Assembly (NCBI GenBank): GCA_028533045.1
Contig: JAQQAP010000046.1
Coordinates: 1-64,000, forward strand
Direction of reading: 5' to 3'
DNA length: 64,000 nucleotides
Source: Spirochaetales bacterium
Lineage (GTDB): Bacteria > Spirochaetota > Spirochaetia > DSM-2461
Position 1 is the first letter of the stretch. Every line of letters begins with the position of its first letter. Shown here in pieces: positions 49,773-59,002 of the stretch. The translations under genes and the position numbers were made by a program. Below the pieces are notes generated by a model. That model made no database searches. It worked only from the letters and a program-made list of their open reading frames with translations, and was not told the origin of the DNA.

Positions 49773-50936
49773 ATGAAAGAGATGTATCTAATCAAAATCG
49801 GTGAGATTTCCCTTAAGAAGGGCAACAAGAAAATGTTTGAACGCGTACTTAAGCAGAATATTAAAGCCAAATTCAAAGGGTATAAAAATACAGTAATCAT
49901 TCGCTCCGGCCGCTACTATCTGGAAGTGGAGGATTGCCCGGACGAAGTGGTATCCCGTAATCTGGGCACCACCTTTGGAATCGTAGCCTTCTACAAAACC
50001 CTCTTTTGTGGCAAAAGCCTGGAAGAAGTGGCAGAAAAGGCCAAGAAGATCGCAAAGGCCAACCTGGACGCTGGCCGGGGCAATAAATTCAAAGTGGAGA
50101 CCCGTCGAATAGATAAAAGCCTCCCCCTGGACAGCTACGGCTATTCTGCGGAACTGGGAGGTATTCTTCTCGATGAGTTTTCCGAGTTAAAAGTAGATGT
50201 AAAGAATCCCGACTGGATCGTCCATGTGGAGTTGCGCGAACAGGGATACGTCTACGGCTTTGGTGAACGGGGAGCCGGTGGTCTTCCCGTGGGAACAGCC
50301 GGGAAGGGAGTTCTTCTTCTTTCCGGAGGAATAGACTCCCCCGTGGCCGGATACCTTATTGGCAAGCGCGGTGTTAAACTCAGCTCCGTCTACTTTCACA
50401 CCCCTCCCTTTACTTCGGAAGACGCCATGACCAAGGTTAAGGATCTGGCCGCAGGTGTAGCCCCCTGGTCGGGGGGAATGAAACTCTATGTTGTCAATTT
50501 CACAGAGATTCAGATGCTCATTAACAAGTCGGTCTCTCCCGAAGCCACCACTCTTCACACCCGGGCAGCCATGATGAAAATTGCCCAGATGATAGCCTTC
50601 GAAGAGGGGGCGGGAGCCCTCATTACGGGAGAAGCCCTGAGTCAGGTAGCTAGTCAGACCATGGAAAGTCTCCGTTTTACCGGAAGTATGGTCAGCCTTC
50701 CCGTTTTAAGACCATGCATAGGAATGGACAAGGAAGAGATCATAAAGATTTCCCGTAAACTTGATCTATTCGATATATCAACCCGCCCCTTTGACGACTG
50801 TTGTACCCTCTTTTCTCCGGAACATCCCCTCATTCGTCCCGGTTTTGAGGAAATTAATGAGGAACACAGGGGAGTAGAAGGATTGGATGAACTTATGAAA
50901 AAAGCCACAACCGGCAGGGAAGTTCATATTTTTTAA
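49773..50936 (+). CDS. thiI: tRNA 4-thiouridine synthase ThiI
   Basis: 387 residues. Thiolates U8 of tRNA and, in some bacteria, supplies sulfur for thiazole. An N-terminal ferredoxin-like plus THUMP region (about 1-165) is followed by the PP-loop LLLSGGIDSPVAGYLIGKRG and the C-terminal CIGMDKEEIIKISRKL. There is no rhodanese domain; the paired cysteines in FDDCCTLFSPEHP may serve instead. The next gene follows after 45 bases. Confidence 0.95.
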   Translation: MKEMYLIKIGEISLKKGNKKMFERVLKQNIKAKFKGYKNTVIIRSGRYYLEVEDCPDEVVSRNLGTTFGIVAFYKTLFCGKSLEEVAEKAKKIAKANLDAGRGNKFKVETRRIDKSLPLDSYGYSAELGGILLDEFSELKVDVKNPDWIVHVELREQGYVYGFGERGAGGLPVGTAGKGVLLLSGGIDSPVAGYLIGKRGVKLSSVYFHTPPFTSEDAMTKVKDLAAGVAPWSGGMKLYVVNFTEIQMLINKSVSPEATTLHTRAAMMKIAQMIAFEEGAGALITGEALSQVASQTMESLRFTGSMVSLPVLRPCIGMDKEEIIKISRKLDLFDISTRPFDDCCTLFSPEHPLIRPGFEEINEEHRGVEGLDELMKKATTGREVHIF

Positions 50937-50981
50937 TATTTTTCGTTAAGTTTAAAGAGGGAGCCGCCGATAAAGGAAGTG

Positions 50982-52187
50982 ATGAGGAAGGCATTTTTTC
51001 TTTTGCCATGCTTAATTCTCCTCCTTTCCCCTGCCCTGTCCCAGGATACCGGGGGAGCTCCCTTTCCCACAGGCCTCACTATCGAAACGGTCGGTTCAGA
51101 AGTAAGACTAAGCTGGAATGATGCCCATGGTCTGGAAGGGGAAATCTACCATATTTACCGCCATAATAAAGCAATTACGGTTGAAGGTTTGAATCAGGCC
51201 CAGCTGATTGGTTCCGTGGCAGAAAACATTCAGGCCTACAGAGACTCTCCCCTGCCCGGTAGGGATTGGTATTATCTTGTTACCGTCGAAGATAAACGCT
51301 ACCACTACGCTCTGGTTATTCCCTATGCCAATACCCTGGTCAAAGCGATAAGACTTAATCCGCTGGATATTAGTTTGGCAAACGCAGTACACATTAGTAG
51401 ACTGACGGCTAGACCTGTTAAAGAGGGTGTAGCAATAACCTTTACCCGAGACAGAAAAGGACGGACCGTCTCCCTTTACCGCTCAACCTCACCCATTACG
51501 ACAACGGAACAGTTAAATCGCGCTCTCCCCCTGGCTGTTTTGGAACAGGACAGTTGGCTGGACAACCCCATCCCCGGTATTTCCTATTACTACGCCGTTG
51601 TGGACAGAGAACTTCTCTCCTATAAGGAAGATATAAGTCTTCTTTATGAAGGGAACTATACGGTCAGGCCGGTTAATTTACCTTTAACGGACTTTCTTAA
51701 CGATCCCGGTATGGCCTACCCAGTCAGAAAAGCCCCTCTCCCCACAGTACAACTTGATCGCTTTTATCAAAATATTCCCCGCCTGGAACTGGATTTTCCT
51801 CCCAGAGTGGAACTTAACGCTCAATTGAGCAAAAAACTTACCCCTTTTCTTCAAGAGCCTGTTATAGAGGAGAGTGAAGAACCCAAAGCCGAGCTATTAA
51901 GGGATGAACCGTTCCAGCAAAGCAGTCCCATCAATGACAAACTGAAGGGGATTCTGGGTGAGGATCTCTTAAAAAACCGATTTGACGAAGCCGAAAAGAG
52001 ACTATTAACCATGCTTAACGAAGTGGAAGATGATGAAATATCCTCGCGAATTCACTTCTACCGGGGACAATGCCATTACTTCCTTGGCAACTATGAAACG
52101 GCCTATTTGGAATTTCTTCTGGGACGGGACAATTTTTATAATGAATCGGTAAAATGGATGGATTTCTGTTTAAATCAGTTTTTGTGA
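50982..52187 (+). CDS. Exported protein with FN3-like repeats and a TPR-like C-terminus
   Basis: 401 residues with a signal peptide (hydrophobic 5-20, cleavage near LSQ-D). Two fibronectin-III-like domains (about 32-130: VRLSWNDAHGLEGEIYHIYR; about 140-225: FTRDRKGRTVSLYRS) precede a Pro- and Glu-rich linker. The C-terminal part (about 320-400) has a TPR-like pattern: RIHFYRGQCHYFLGNYETA. Treponemes have similar proteins of unknown role; I cannot name it. AAGGA precedes the ATG at 50982. The 3-prime end overlaps the convergent GH57-like gene by 13 bases. Confidence 0.75.
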   Translation: MRKAFFLLPCLILLLSPALSQDTGGAPFPTGLTIETVGSEVRLSWNDAHGLEGEIYHIYRHNKAITVEGLNQAQLIGSVAENIQAYRDSPLPGRDWYYLVTVEDKRYHYALVIPYANTLVKAIRLNPLDISLANAVHISRLTARPVKEGVAITFTRDRKGRTVSLYRSTSPITTTEQLNRALPLAVLEQDSWLDNPIPGISYYYAVVDRELLSYKEDISLLYEGNYTVRPVNLPLTDFLNDPGMAYPVRKAPLPTVQLDRFYQNIPRLELDFPPRVELNAQLSKKLTPFLQEPVIEESEEPKAELLRDEPFQQSSPINDKLKGILGEDLLKNRFDEAEKRLLTMLNEVEDDEISSRIHFYRGQCHYFLGNYETAYLEFLLGRDNFYNESVKWMDFCLNQFL

Positions 52188-54034
52188 CGACCTAATTTTA
52201 GAGACATGGTTATTTCTTTCGTTTCCATTGGGTAAAGACTGAATTCAAGCCAGGGGACAAGGGTCATCGTCTCATTTTCCAAAAGATACCAAAGGTTTAG
52301 ATCTTCTCCAAAATCCAATTGAATATCGGTGCTGTTTTTCTTATCCAACAGCATAACAGAAGAACAGTGGGCAACAACATTATCGGAGATATCACTCTTA
52401 TCCTTGGATGTCACAAAGGAAATTCCCGGCTCTTCACCCTTCCCTTCCGCTGTACTCAAATTAATTTCCGTACCAAAATGGTAATCCCTTTTAGCATCGG
52501 TATTATTCTCAATAACATAGGATACGACAAACCAGTTACGTTTAAAAAGGTATTTTTTAGTCATGAGAAGGGAGCAACTGTTGTTCTCTTTGTCGTTAAT
52601 AGTTATATCGCCCTTAAGAACGACCTGTTTCTCATCTCGAGACGTATCCTTCATGCGGTAGGAGTAAAGACCGGCACCATTTAGAGCAGCTCGATTCTGA
52701 AAGTACTTTTGTCCGTCAAATCCCCGGGGTAGAAAAAAGTCAATAAAACTTTTTCTTCCCATACGATTAAAACAGTAATTCCAACAGGAGGGAAGATAAT
52801 CCAACTCAAAAAGAGTCCCCCCTTCCAGATGGACACAGCTATTATAAACCAGCCCTTGAAAGACGAATTCACTTTGCCCGTCCAAATCATAATCGGTTTC
52901 AATTATGGAACTATTGAAAATTCCCTTTTCACGGGTTGTTTTTTCTGCTTCCGTAAGACTGGCATAACCGGCCCGTTTAGTCTGGAGTGCCATTTCACCG
53001 GTCCAGAAACTATAAAGGTTCTGTGCTTTCCAGATATTTTCCCTGGCACTTTTCTTACGGGCCTTATCACCGCGGATAGAATTAATGAGCAGGGTAACAT
53101 AATTTAAACGGCCATAGTAAAAAGACTGTTGCTGGTTTGTTCTAAGTACTGCCCGATAGGGGTCGTTGTCTCCGGGAGGATTTATCTCCGGAATGTAATC
53201 GCTTTTTTCATTAAAATACCTTTTCAAATCTCCGTAAGTGGAGCTATGGAAGTAAACCCTATTCCAACTTCCCTCATAATTTTTCATATACTGACTGGGT
53301 GTTTGACAATCTATCCATTCACGGTTTTCCTCAATGAGATGGAGAAATTCCTCAAACCAAAGCTGCCTGTTTTCATCGGCGAGAAATTCACCGGGGAAAA
53401 CCAGATTTACCAGTCTTTCACGGTTACTTTCGTTGGAAATATTTCTGAGTGAACCAATAATATTGGAAGCCGGCGCTTGAACGGCAGACTCGGACAGAAC
53501 ACGATGAAGAGGAAAAATGGCAATATCTTTCCCTTGGTCGTCGGTGATAACAGGGTTGTAGATAGATTTGATTCCGGAGCGTTCAAACTGCTCCACTTCC
53601 AGAAAGGTATAATTTATTCCCGCTGCATATAAATTGGAAGCCAAAGAAGGTTCCCAAATAAACCCGGGCAGCCAACAGCCGCGGAAACGCTTCTTGAAGA
53701 GCCGCCTTAGGTAGGTTGTCATTTTTTCCAGCTGCCCCAACCTGTCGGAAACGGGAATAACGGGCAGCATCGGTTCGTTATAGGGACCGTTCAGGATTTC
53801 CGCCTGACGGCGCTGAACAAGTTCCTCAAGAACAGTAATGTACTCGGGGTGATTTTTCTCGATCCAGGAAAGGAGACGGCCATTATAATAAAGAAAGATC
53901 TTAACATCCCTCTTATTATAAATCTTGGTCAAATACTGCTTTAGGGATTTCTCATAAATCTCGGCTCTTTCCTCCCCGGTCATAGTGGGAGAAAATGAGT
54001 TATAAATTCCTATAAACAGTTTGAGTTTACCCAT
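52175..54034 (-). CDS. GH57-fold protein related to 4-alpha-glucanotransferase, active site lost
   Basis: 619 residues, collinear with the Thermococcus litoralis GH57 4-alpha-glucanotransferase: GH57 barrel (about 1-270), helical DUF1925 region, and DUF1926 beta-sandwich (about 370-619, e.g. TDYDLDGQSEFVFQG). Every catalytic motif is changed. The N-terminal HNHQP motif is YNSFSP (11-16). The nucleophile motif WLTERVW is WLPGFIW (121-127, Gly at the Glu position). The acid/base motif HDDGEKFG is VFPGEFLA (212-219). The gene is intact, so it is likely a binding or regulatory pseudoenzyme rather than decay. Downstream end of the rnf cluster, 27 bases after rnfB. Confidence 0.8.
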   Translation of the reverse strand: MGKLKLFIGIYNSFSPTMTGEERAEIYEKSLKQYLTKIYNKRDVKIFLYYNGRLLSWIEKNHPEYITVLEELVQRRQAEILNGPYNEPMLPVIPVSDRLGQLEKMTTYLRRLFKKRFRGCWLPGFIWEPSLASNLYAAGINYTFLEVEQFERSGIKSIYNPVITDDQGKDIAIFPLHRVLSESAVQAPASNIIGSLRNISNESNRERLVNLVFPGEFLADENRQLWFEEFLHLIEENREWIDCQTPSQYMKNYEGSWNRVYFHSSTYGDLKRYFNEKSDYIPEINPPGDNDPYRAVLRTNQQQSFYYGRLNYVTLLINSIRGDKARKKSARENIWKAQNLYSFWTGEMALQTKRAGYASLTEAEKTTREKGIFNSSIIETDYDLDGQSEFVFQGLVYNSCVHLEGGTLFELDYLPSCWNYCFNRMGRKSFIDFFLPRGFDGQKYFQNRAALNGAGLYSYRMKDTSRDEKQVVLKGDITINDKENNSCSLLMTKKYLFKRNWFVVSYVIENNTDAKRDYHFGTEINLSTAEGKGEEPGISFVTSKDKSDISDNVVAHCSSVMLLDKKNSTDIQLDFGEDLNLWYLLENETMTLVPWLEFSLYPMETKEITMSLKLGRHKN

Positions 54035-54061
54035 CCCCTATCCTATTGCGAGCTTTTTTAG

Positions 54062-54874
54062 TTACATTTCCAAGATACATTTAGCCGGACACTTGGCGGC
54101 AGCCTCTGCACGGCTTTCCTCACGGTCCTTATCATTATAGTCTATCACACAAAGGTTATCTTTAACAGTAAAAGCTCCGTCGGGAAACTTTTTTTCACAG
54201 ATTTTACAGCCGATACAACCGACGGAACAGTTCGTCTTTGTGGTCTTACCCTTATCCTTGGAGTTACATGCGATGTAGTAATCCGCATCAAAGGGAATCA
54301 TCTTCATAACGCCGGTGGGACAGATATCGACACAGTTACCACAGGAGATACAAAGCTCTTTGTCAACCTGAACCAGGCCGTCATCGGTTTTGCTAATCGC
54401 ATCAACGGGACACACTTTAATACAAGAGCCCAGTCCAAGACAACCGTATTCGCAGGATTTAAACCCCTTGAACATAGTCATAGCCGCCCGACAGTCGTCC
54501 AGACCGGCGTACTCATACTTCTTAAGAGCCTTTTCGTTATTTCCCATACAATGGGGAACGGCAACGAGCTTCGTGGCGGAAGCATCTACGCTTACCCCAA
54601 GAATGGCTCCCATGGCTTCCATGCAACTCTGGCCGCCGGGCTTACACTTGGTTAGATCCGTATCGCTTCCGTCTGCCAAGGCTTCGGCATAACCGGAACA
54701 ACCGGCATAACCGCAGCTACCGCAGTTAAGACTGGGAAGAGCCCCTTCAAGCTCTTCAACAACTTTATCCTTTTCTACGCTGAATTTTCGGAAAGCAACG
54801 GCCAGCCCCATCCCCAGGGCTCCCCCGAAGATAAGAGTAAACAGAACACCCAGCAGTATTTTCATAATTTCCAT
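54062..54874 (-). CDS. rnfB: Rnf complex subunit B (Fe-S)
   Basis: 270 residues. Membrane-anchored ferredoxin-type subunit that accepts electrons from ferredoxin. N-terminal helix, then the Fe-S motif CGSCGYAGCSGYAEAL, a second cysteine region, and ferredoxin clusters CLGLGSCIKVCPVDA and CISCGNCVDICPTGV, ending in additional cysteines (CSVGCIGCKICEKK). AGGAG lies 5 bases before the ATG at 54874. Last gene of rnfCDGEAB. Confidence 0.96.
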   Translation of the reverse strand: MEIMKILLGVLFTLIFGGALGMGLAVAFRKFSVEKDKVVEELEGALPSLNCGSCGYAGCSGYAEALADGSDTDLTKCKPGGQSCMEAMGAILGVSVDASATKLVAVPHCMGNNEKALKKYEYAGLDDCRAAMTMFKGFKSCEYGCLGLGSCIKVCPVDAISKTDDGLVQVDKELCISCGNCVDICPTGVMKMIPFDADYYIACNSKDKGKTTKTNCSVGCIGCKICEKKFPDGAFTVKDNLCVIDYNDKDREESRAEAAAKCPAKCILEM

Positions 54875-54882
54875 ATTCACTC

Positions 54883-55473
54883 CTATCCTAACAGGTTGGT
54901 AAGCAGGGCCTTATCAAAAGCCATGAACGCCAGAGCCATAAGTCCCCCGGAAATAAAGGCAATAGGTATGCCCTTAAGAGCCTTGGGAACCCGTTCGGTT
55001 CTCATCTGCACACGGATGGAAGACATAAGGATCAGGGCCAACATGAATCCCAGACCACCGGAAATACCGGCCACAAAGCTTTCCATCAAGTTGTAACCCT
55101 CGTTGATATTAATCAGGGCAATACCCAGAACACCACAGTTGGTAGTGATCAGGGGCAGGTAAATACCAAGAGCCTTATAGAGAGCGGGAGAGTACTTCTG
55201 TACAATCATTTCTACCAACTGTACCAGAGAAGCAATAGTAAGGATAAAAGTTACGGTCTGAAGATATTCCACATTAAGGGGAATAAGAATCCAGTGATAC
55301 ACCATCCAGGTAACCAGGGAAGCAATGGTCATAACGAAGGTTACGGCAAATCCCATTCCCACGGCCGATTCCAGGTCCTTGGAGACACCAATAAAAGGAC
55401 AAAGCCCCAGGAACTGAGCCAAAATAAGGTTACTGACAAAAACATAGGTTATTAAGATTCCAATATAAGTCAT
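54883..55473 (-). CDS. rnfA: Rnf complex subunit A (membrane)
   Basis: 196 residues, six predicted membrane helices. Integral subunit; in RnfA/NqrE homologues a Cys-bound Fe-S cluster sits between RnfA and RnfE. Typical ILAQFLGLCPFIGVSKDLESA and TNCGVLGIALINI are present. The start shares one base with the rnfE stop. Confidence 0.97.
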   Translation of the reverse strand: MTYIGILITYVFVSNLILAQFLGLCPFIGVSKDLESAVGMGFAVTFVMTIASLVTWMVYHWILIPLNVEYLQTVTFILTIASLVQLVEMIVQKYSPALYKALGIYLPLITTNCGVLGIALININEGYNLMESFVAGISGGLGFMLALILMSSIRVQMRTERVPKALKGIPIAFISGGLMALAFMAFDKALLTNLLG

Positions 55474-56093
55474 TATTTTCCTTTCCTCTCATTAATGGCG
55501 TTAAGAAGACCTTTCAGGTAGCCCATTACAAGAAGGGCCCCTGCAGAAAGGGTCATAACTCGGGCCGGGGCGTTTACCAGACCGGGAATCTGGATTTCTC
55601 CGTTAAAGCCCAAAGATTCGATGGGGAAAAGGGTTATAACACCGGCACCAAGGCTTTCCCGAATAAGGGCGATGAGAACAAGGCTCATGGTAAAACCGAT
55701 TCCCATACCAATAGCATCCTTAATAGAATCCCATACGCCGTGGGTACTGGCGAAGGCTTCCGCCCGTCCCAAAATAACACAGTTTACAACGATGAGCTGA
55801 ACAAAAACCCCCAGAGAGGCGGAAAGAGCAGGAATATAAGCCTGCATAACAAGGTCCAATATCGTTACAAATGAGGCGATTACCACAATATAGGCGGGAA
55901 TGTGAATCTCATCGGGAATCACATTCTTAAGGAGAGAGATCATTATATTAGAACAGATGAGAACAAACATGGTTCCCACTCCCATTCCGATACCGTTTAC
56001 CACCTGTGTGGTTACGGCCAGGGAAGGACAAAGTCCCAGAACAAGGACGAAAATCGGGTTTTCCCTGTATATACCTTTAACTAATTCTTTCAT
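55473..56093 (-). CDS. rnfE: Rnf complex subunit E (membrane)
   Basis: 206 residues, paralogue of RnfA with the same membrane topology. Motifs: NPIFVLVLGLCPSLAVTTQ and VNCVILGRAEAFAS. It pairs with RnfA in the pump core. Overlaps rnfG by one base (TAATG). Confidence 0.97.
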   Translation of the reverse strand: MKELVKGIYRENPIFVLVLGLCPSLAVTTQVVNGIGMGVGTMFVLICSNIMISLLKNVIPDEIHIPAYIVVIASFVTILDLVMQAYIPALSASLGVFVQLIVVNCVILGRAEAFASTHGVWDSIKDAIGMGIGFTMSLVLIALIRESLGAGVITLFPIESLGFNGEIQIPGLVNAPARVMTLSAGALLVMGYLKGLLNAINERKGK

Positions 56094-56635
56094 TACATTT
56101 CCTCCCGCATATAGGCTGATCCGGCAGCCAGGGCCCGGGATACACCGGTAAAAGTTATGGTAGAACCACCCACAGCATCGGGTTTTTCAAGCTCTCCCTT
56201 GCTGGTGGGGATGGGATTTCCCGCTTCACCCTTACCAAGGAATTTATCCATATACTCTGCTTTTTCCGCTTTCTTACCTAAACCGGGTGTTTCGTTATTA
56301 TCCATAAGGATAGCTTTTAACAGAGTACCGTCCATTTCATAGGAAGCAAGAAGTTTCATCTCACCCCCATAGCCGTTTCCTCTAAGGGAAAGGATATAAC
56401 CTATCACCTCTCCCCCATCCATAATGGGATATCTTTCGGGAACAACAGGGCTGTCGAGGCCTTCCACTTCACCGGCCTCACCCTTAACAACCAACTCCTG
56501 GAGAGCATTCTGCAGGGTGGCCAATTTATGAGCTTCGATCAAGGGGGCCGTCATGGAATTAATAACACCCAAAAGAAGGGCGGCGACGCTACAAATAATC
56601 GCCAGTCTAAGAGTTCTGTCTACGATGGGATTCAC
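56093..56635 (-). CDS. rnfG: Rnf complex subunit G (covalent FMN)
   Basis: 180 residues. N-terminal membrane anchor and an FMN_bind domain outside the membrane. The flavinylation site is the Thr in VGGSTITFTGVSRAL (S/T-x-T-x-S/T pattern STIT..). Also GYGGEMKLLA and ETPGLGKKAE. Start overlaps rnfD by four bases. Confidence 0.95.
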   Translation of the reverse strand: MNPIVDRTLRLAIICSVAALLLGVINSMTAPLIEAHKLATLQNALQELVVKGEAGEVEGLDSPVVPERYPIMDGGEVIGYILSLRGNGYGGEMKLLASYEMDGTLLKAILMDNNETPGLGKKAEKAEYMDKFLGKGEAGNPIPTSKGELEKPDAVGGSTITFTGVSRALAAGSAYMREEM

Positions 56636-57690
56636 TGAGCCGCCTCCTTGCTTTTAGCTTTCTTGACTTTGGCAACACCAAAGGTTACCGGTTTGACCAT
56701 TCTGTCGATAAGGGGAACAAAAATGTTCATAAAGATAATGGCCAAAGAAACACCTTCCGGGAAGGATCCGTAAAAACGAATAAGGAAGGTCATGAAACCA
56801 CAGCCTATGGCATAAATAACCTTTCCTTTCTTCGTTACCGGAGAAGTTGCCATATCGGTGGCCATAAAAAGGGCCCCCAACATGAAACCACCGGAAAGGA
56901 GGTGAAAAAGAACATCACCGGAGAAAAAGCCCGAACCATAGCGGTTACCGCCGAAAATCCATACAAGAACGGAAAAAGAGAGGGCGTAAACCACAGGGAT
57001 ATGCCAGGTAATAATCTTTCTGACGATTAGATACAGAGCACCCGCAAGAAGAAGGACGGCGGAAACTTCCCCGATACAACCGGGAATATTACCGATAAAA
57101 AGGTCTTTATAGGTTACGGGAACACCTTCGCCAGCCAGAAGCTGGAGAGGACCGCTCACACCGTCGACTCCGTTCATAAGGCCGGTTTTGAGTGAACCGA
57201 GGGGAGTCGGGCCGGTAACGGCATCCATGGTACCCGAATTGCCAAGACGACCGGGCAGGGTCCAGGTGGTCATACCACCGGTCCAGGACATGAATACGAA
57301 AACACGTCCGGCCAGGGCGGGGTTCATCCAGTTGGCCCCCAAACCTCCAAAGGTCCATTTAACAACGAAAATGGCAAAGAAAGAGGCAATAATCGGGATA
57401 AAAAGAGGCACCGCAGGGGGCATATTCATTCCGATGAGAAGACCTGTTAAAAGGGCGCTTCCGTCGGCAATGGAGTTTTCCTGTGACGAAACACGGCACA
57501 GAACATACTCGGACAGGACCGAAGCGGCGATGGAAACGAGAAGCACCACAAGGGCTCTCCATCCAAAGACATAGACACCCCAGAGTGAGGCGGGCACCAA
57601 AGCCAGGGATACATGACCCATGACCATAGAGGTGGACATCCCGCTGTGAAACTGGGGAGATGAGGCTATCTGAAATTTATTTTCTGGCAT
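56632..57690 (-). CDS. rnfD: Rnf complex subunit D (membrane, covalent FMN)
   Basis: 352 residues with about nine membrane helices. Motifs: GSALLTGLLIGMNMPP, FGGLGANWMNPALAGR and the flavinylation segment MDAVTGPTPLG. Homologue of NqrB. It overlaps rnfC by 14 bases. Confidence 0.96.
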   Translation of the reverse strand: MPENKFQIASSPQFHSGMSTSMVMGHVSLALVPASLWGVYVFGWRALVVLLVSIAASVLSEYVLCRVSSQENSIADGSALLTGLLIGMNMPPAVPLFIPIIASFFAIFVVKWTFGGLGANWMNPALAGRVFVFMSWTGGMTTWTLPGRLGNSGTMDAVTGPTPLGSLKTGLMNGVDGVSGPLQLLAGEGVPVTYKDLFIGNIPGCIGEVSAVLLLAGALYLIVRKIITWHIPVVYALSFSVLVWIFGGNRYGSGFFSGDVLFHLLSGGFMLGALFMATDMATSPVTKKGKVIYAIGCGFMTFLIRFYGSFPEGVSLAIIFMNIFVPLIDRMVKPVTFGVAKVKKAKSKEAAQ

Positions 57691-59002
57691 TTTTTCTTAT
57701 TTCTCCCTTTCCTACCCGGAACATCTGGACTAGAGGCAGATGGGCCGGACAAACGTAAGCGCAGGAACCGCACTCAACACAATCCATCAATCTTTCCTTT
57801 GAAGCATCTTCTACCATTTCAAAGTCCAGGAATTTATATAGCTTGGTCGGATTCAGTCCCATAGGACAGGCGGCCACACATTTACCGCAGGACAGACAGG
57901 GCGTGATTTTACTCTTCTTAATGTCCCTGTCGGTAAGGGCGATAACCCCGGAAGTTCCCTTGGTGACCGGTGTATCCAGATCAAAAAAGGTAAAACCCAT
58001 CATGGGACCGCCAGAGATAATCTTTACCGGTTCTTCGGAGAAACCGCCGCACTCTTCGATCAGTTCCCGAATAGAGGTTCCCACACGTACTTTAAATACG
58101 CCGGGATTCTTTATGGCACTACCGGAAACGGTAACAAGCCTCTCTACAAGGGGTTTGTTATAAACGACCGCTTCATAGATGGCAAAACAGGTTCCCACAT
58201 TGGCATTAATAACGCCCACTTCCAGGGGAAGCTTACCGGAGGGAACTTCCCGACCGGTAATAGCCTTAATAAGGCTTTTTTCCGCACCCTGGGGATATTT
58301 AACCTTAAGAGGGGCTACTTCGATATTCAGGCCTTTCTCTTTAATTTTCTCTTCGAGAAGACGGGCGGCATCCATCTTGTTTGCTTCAATCCCGATGATA
58401 ATTTTCTCGGGGCTAAGCAGCTTCCGGGCGATTTCGATTCCTTCCAGAATTTCATCGGCCTGAGTCAACATCAACTTATGGTCGGAGGTAAGAAAGGGCT
58501 CACACTCAACGGCGTTAATAATGAAATATTCACAGGTCTTACCTTCGGGAAGGGACATTTTTACGTGGGTGGGGAAGGTTGCTCCTCCCATACCGACGAT
58601 ACCATTGTCACTGATGCGGGTACGAATCACATCATTGTCCATGGTTTTCCAGTCCTCTTTTTCCGTTTCCTTACCCAGACGGGAAAATTCACCGGAAAGC
58701 TCAATGGCTACGGCCTGAGACTTCATACCGTTGGGTAAGAAGATTTCCTTGATTTCCTTGACTGTCCCGGGAACGGATGTATGGATATTGGCAGAAACAA
58801 AGCCAGTGGCTTTTCCAATGATATCCTCTTCCTGAACCGTATCTCCCGGTTTAACAAGACATTCTGCGGGAGCCCCGATATGCTGTGACAGGGGAATCAC
58901 AGCGACGGGAGGCAGAGCGGCAGTACGGATATCTTTCGACTCTGTCAATCCCTTTCCCCCCGGAGGATGAATTCCTCTGGGAAATGTGGCTAACGATCTC
59001 AT
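57677..59002 (-). CDS. rnfC: Rnf complex subunit C (NADH-binding, Fe-S)
   Basis: 441 residues. Peripheral subunit that exchanges electrons with NAD(H). An N-terminal FPRGIHPPGGKG, a NADH/FMN site with VGMGGATFPTHVKMS, and two ferredoxin-like clusters CLSCGKCVAACPMGL and CVECGSCAYVCPAHLP near the C-terminus. The Rnf complex couples ferredoxin oxidation and NAD reduction to Na+ or H+ transport. The start overlaps the preceding gene by an ATGA. Confidence 0.97.
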   Translation of the reverse strand: MRSLATFPRGIHPPGGKGLTESKDIRTAALPPVAVIPLSQHIGAPAECLVKPGDTVQEEDIIGKATGFVSANIHTSVPGTVKEIKEIFLPNGMKSQAVAIELSGEFSRLGKETEKEDWKTMDNDVIRTRISDNGIVGMGGATFPTHVKMSLPEGKTCEYFIINAVECEPFLTSDHKLMLTQADEILEGIEIARKLLSPEKIIIGIEANKMDAARLLEEKIKEKGLNIEVAPLKVKYPQGAEKSLIKAITGREVPSGKLPLEVGVINANVGTCFAIYEAVVYNKPLVERLVTVSGSAIKNPGVFKVRVGTSIRELIEECGGFSEEPVKIISGGPMMGFTFFDLDTPVTKGTSGVIALTDRDIKKSKITPCLSCGKCVAACPMGLNPTKLYKFLDFEMVEDASKERLMDCVECGSCAYVCPAHLPLVQMFRVGKGEIRKNARK

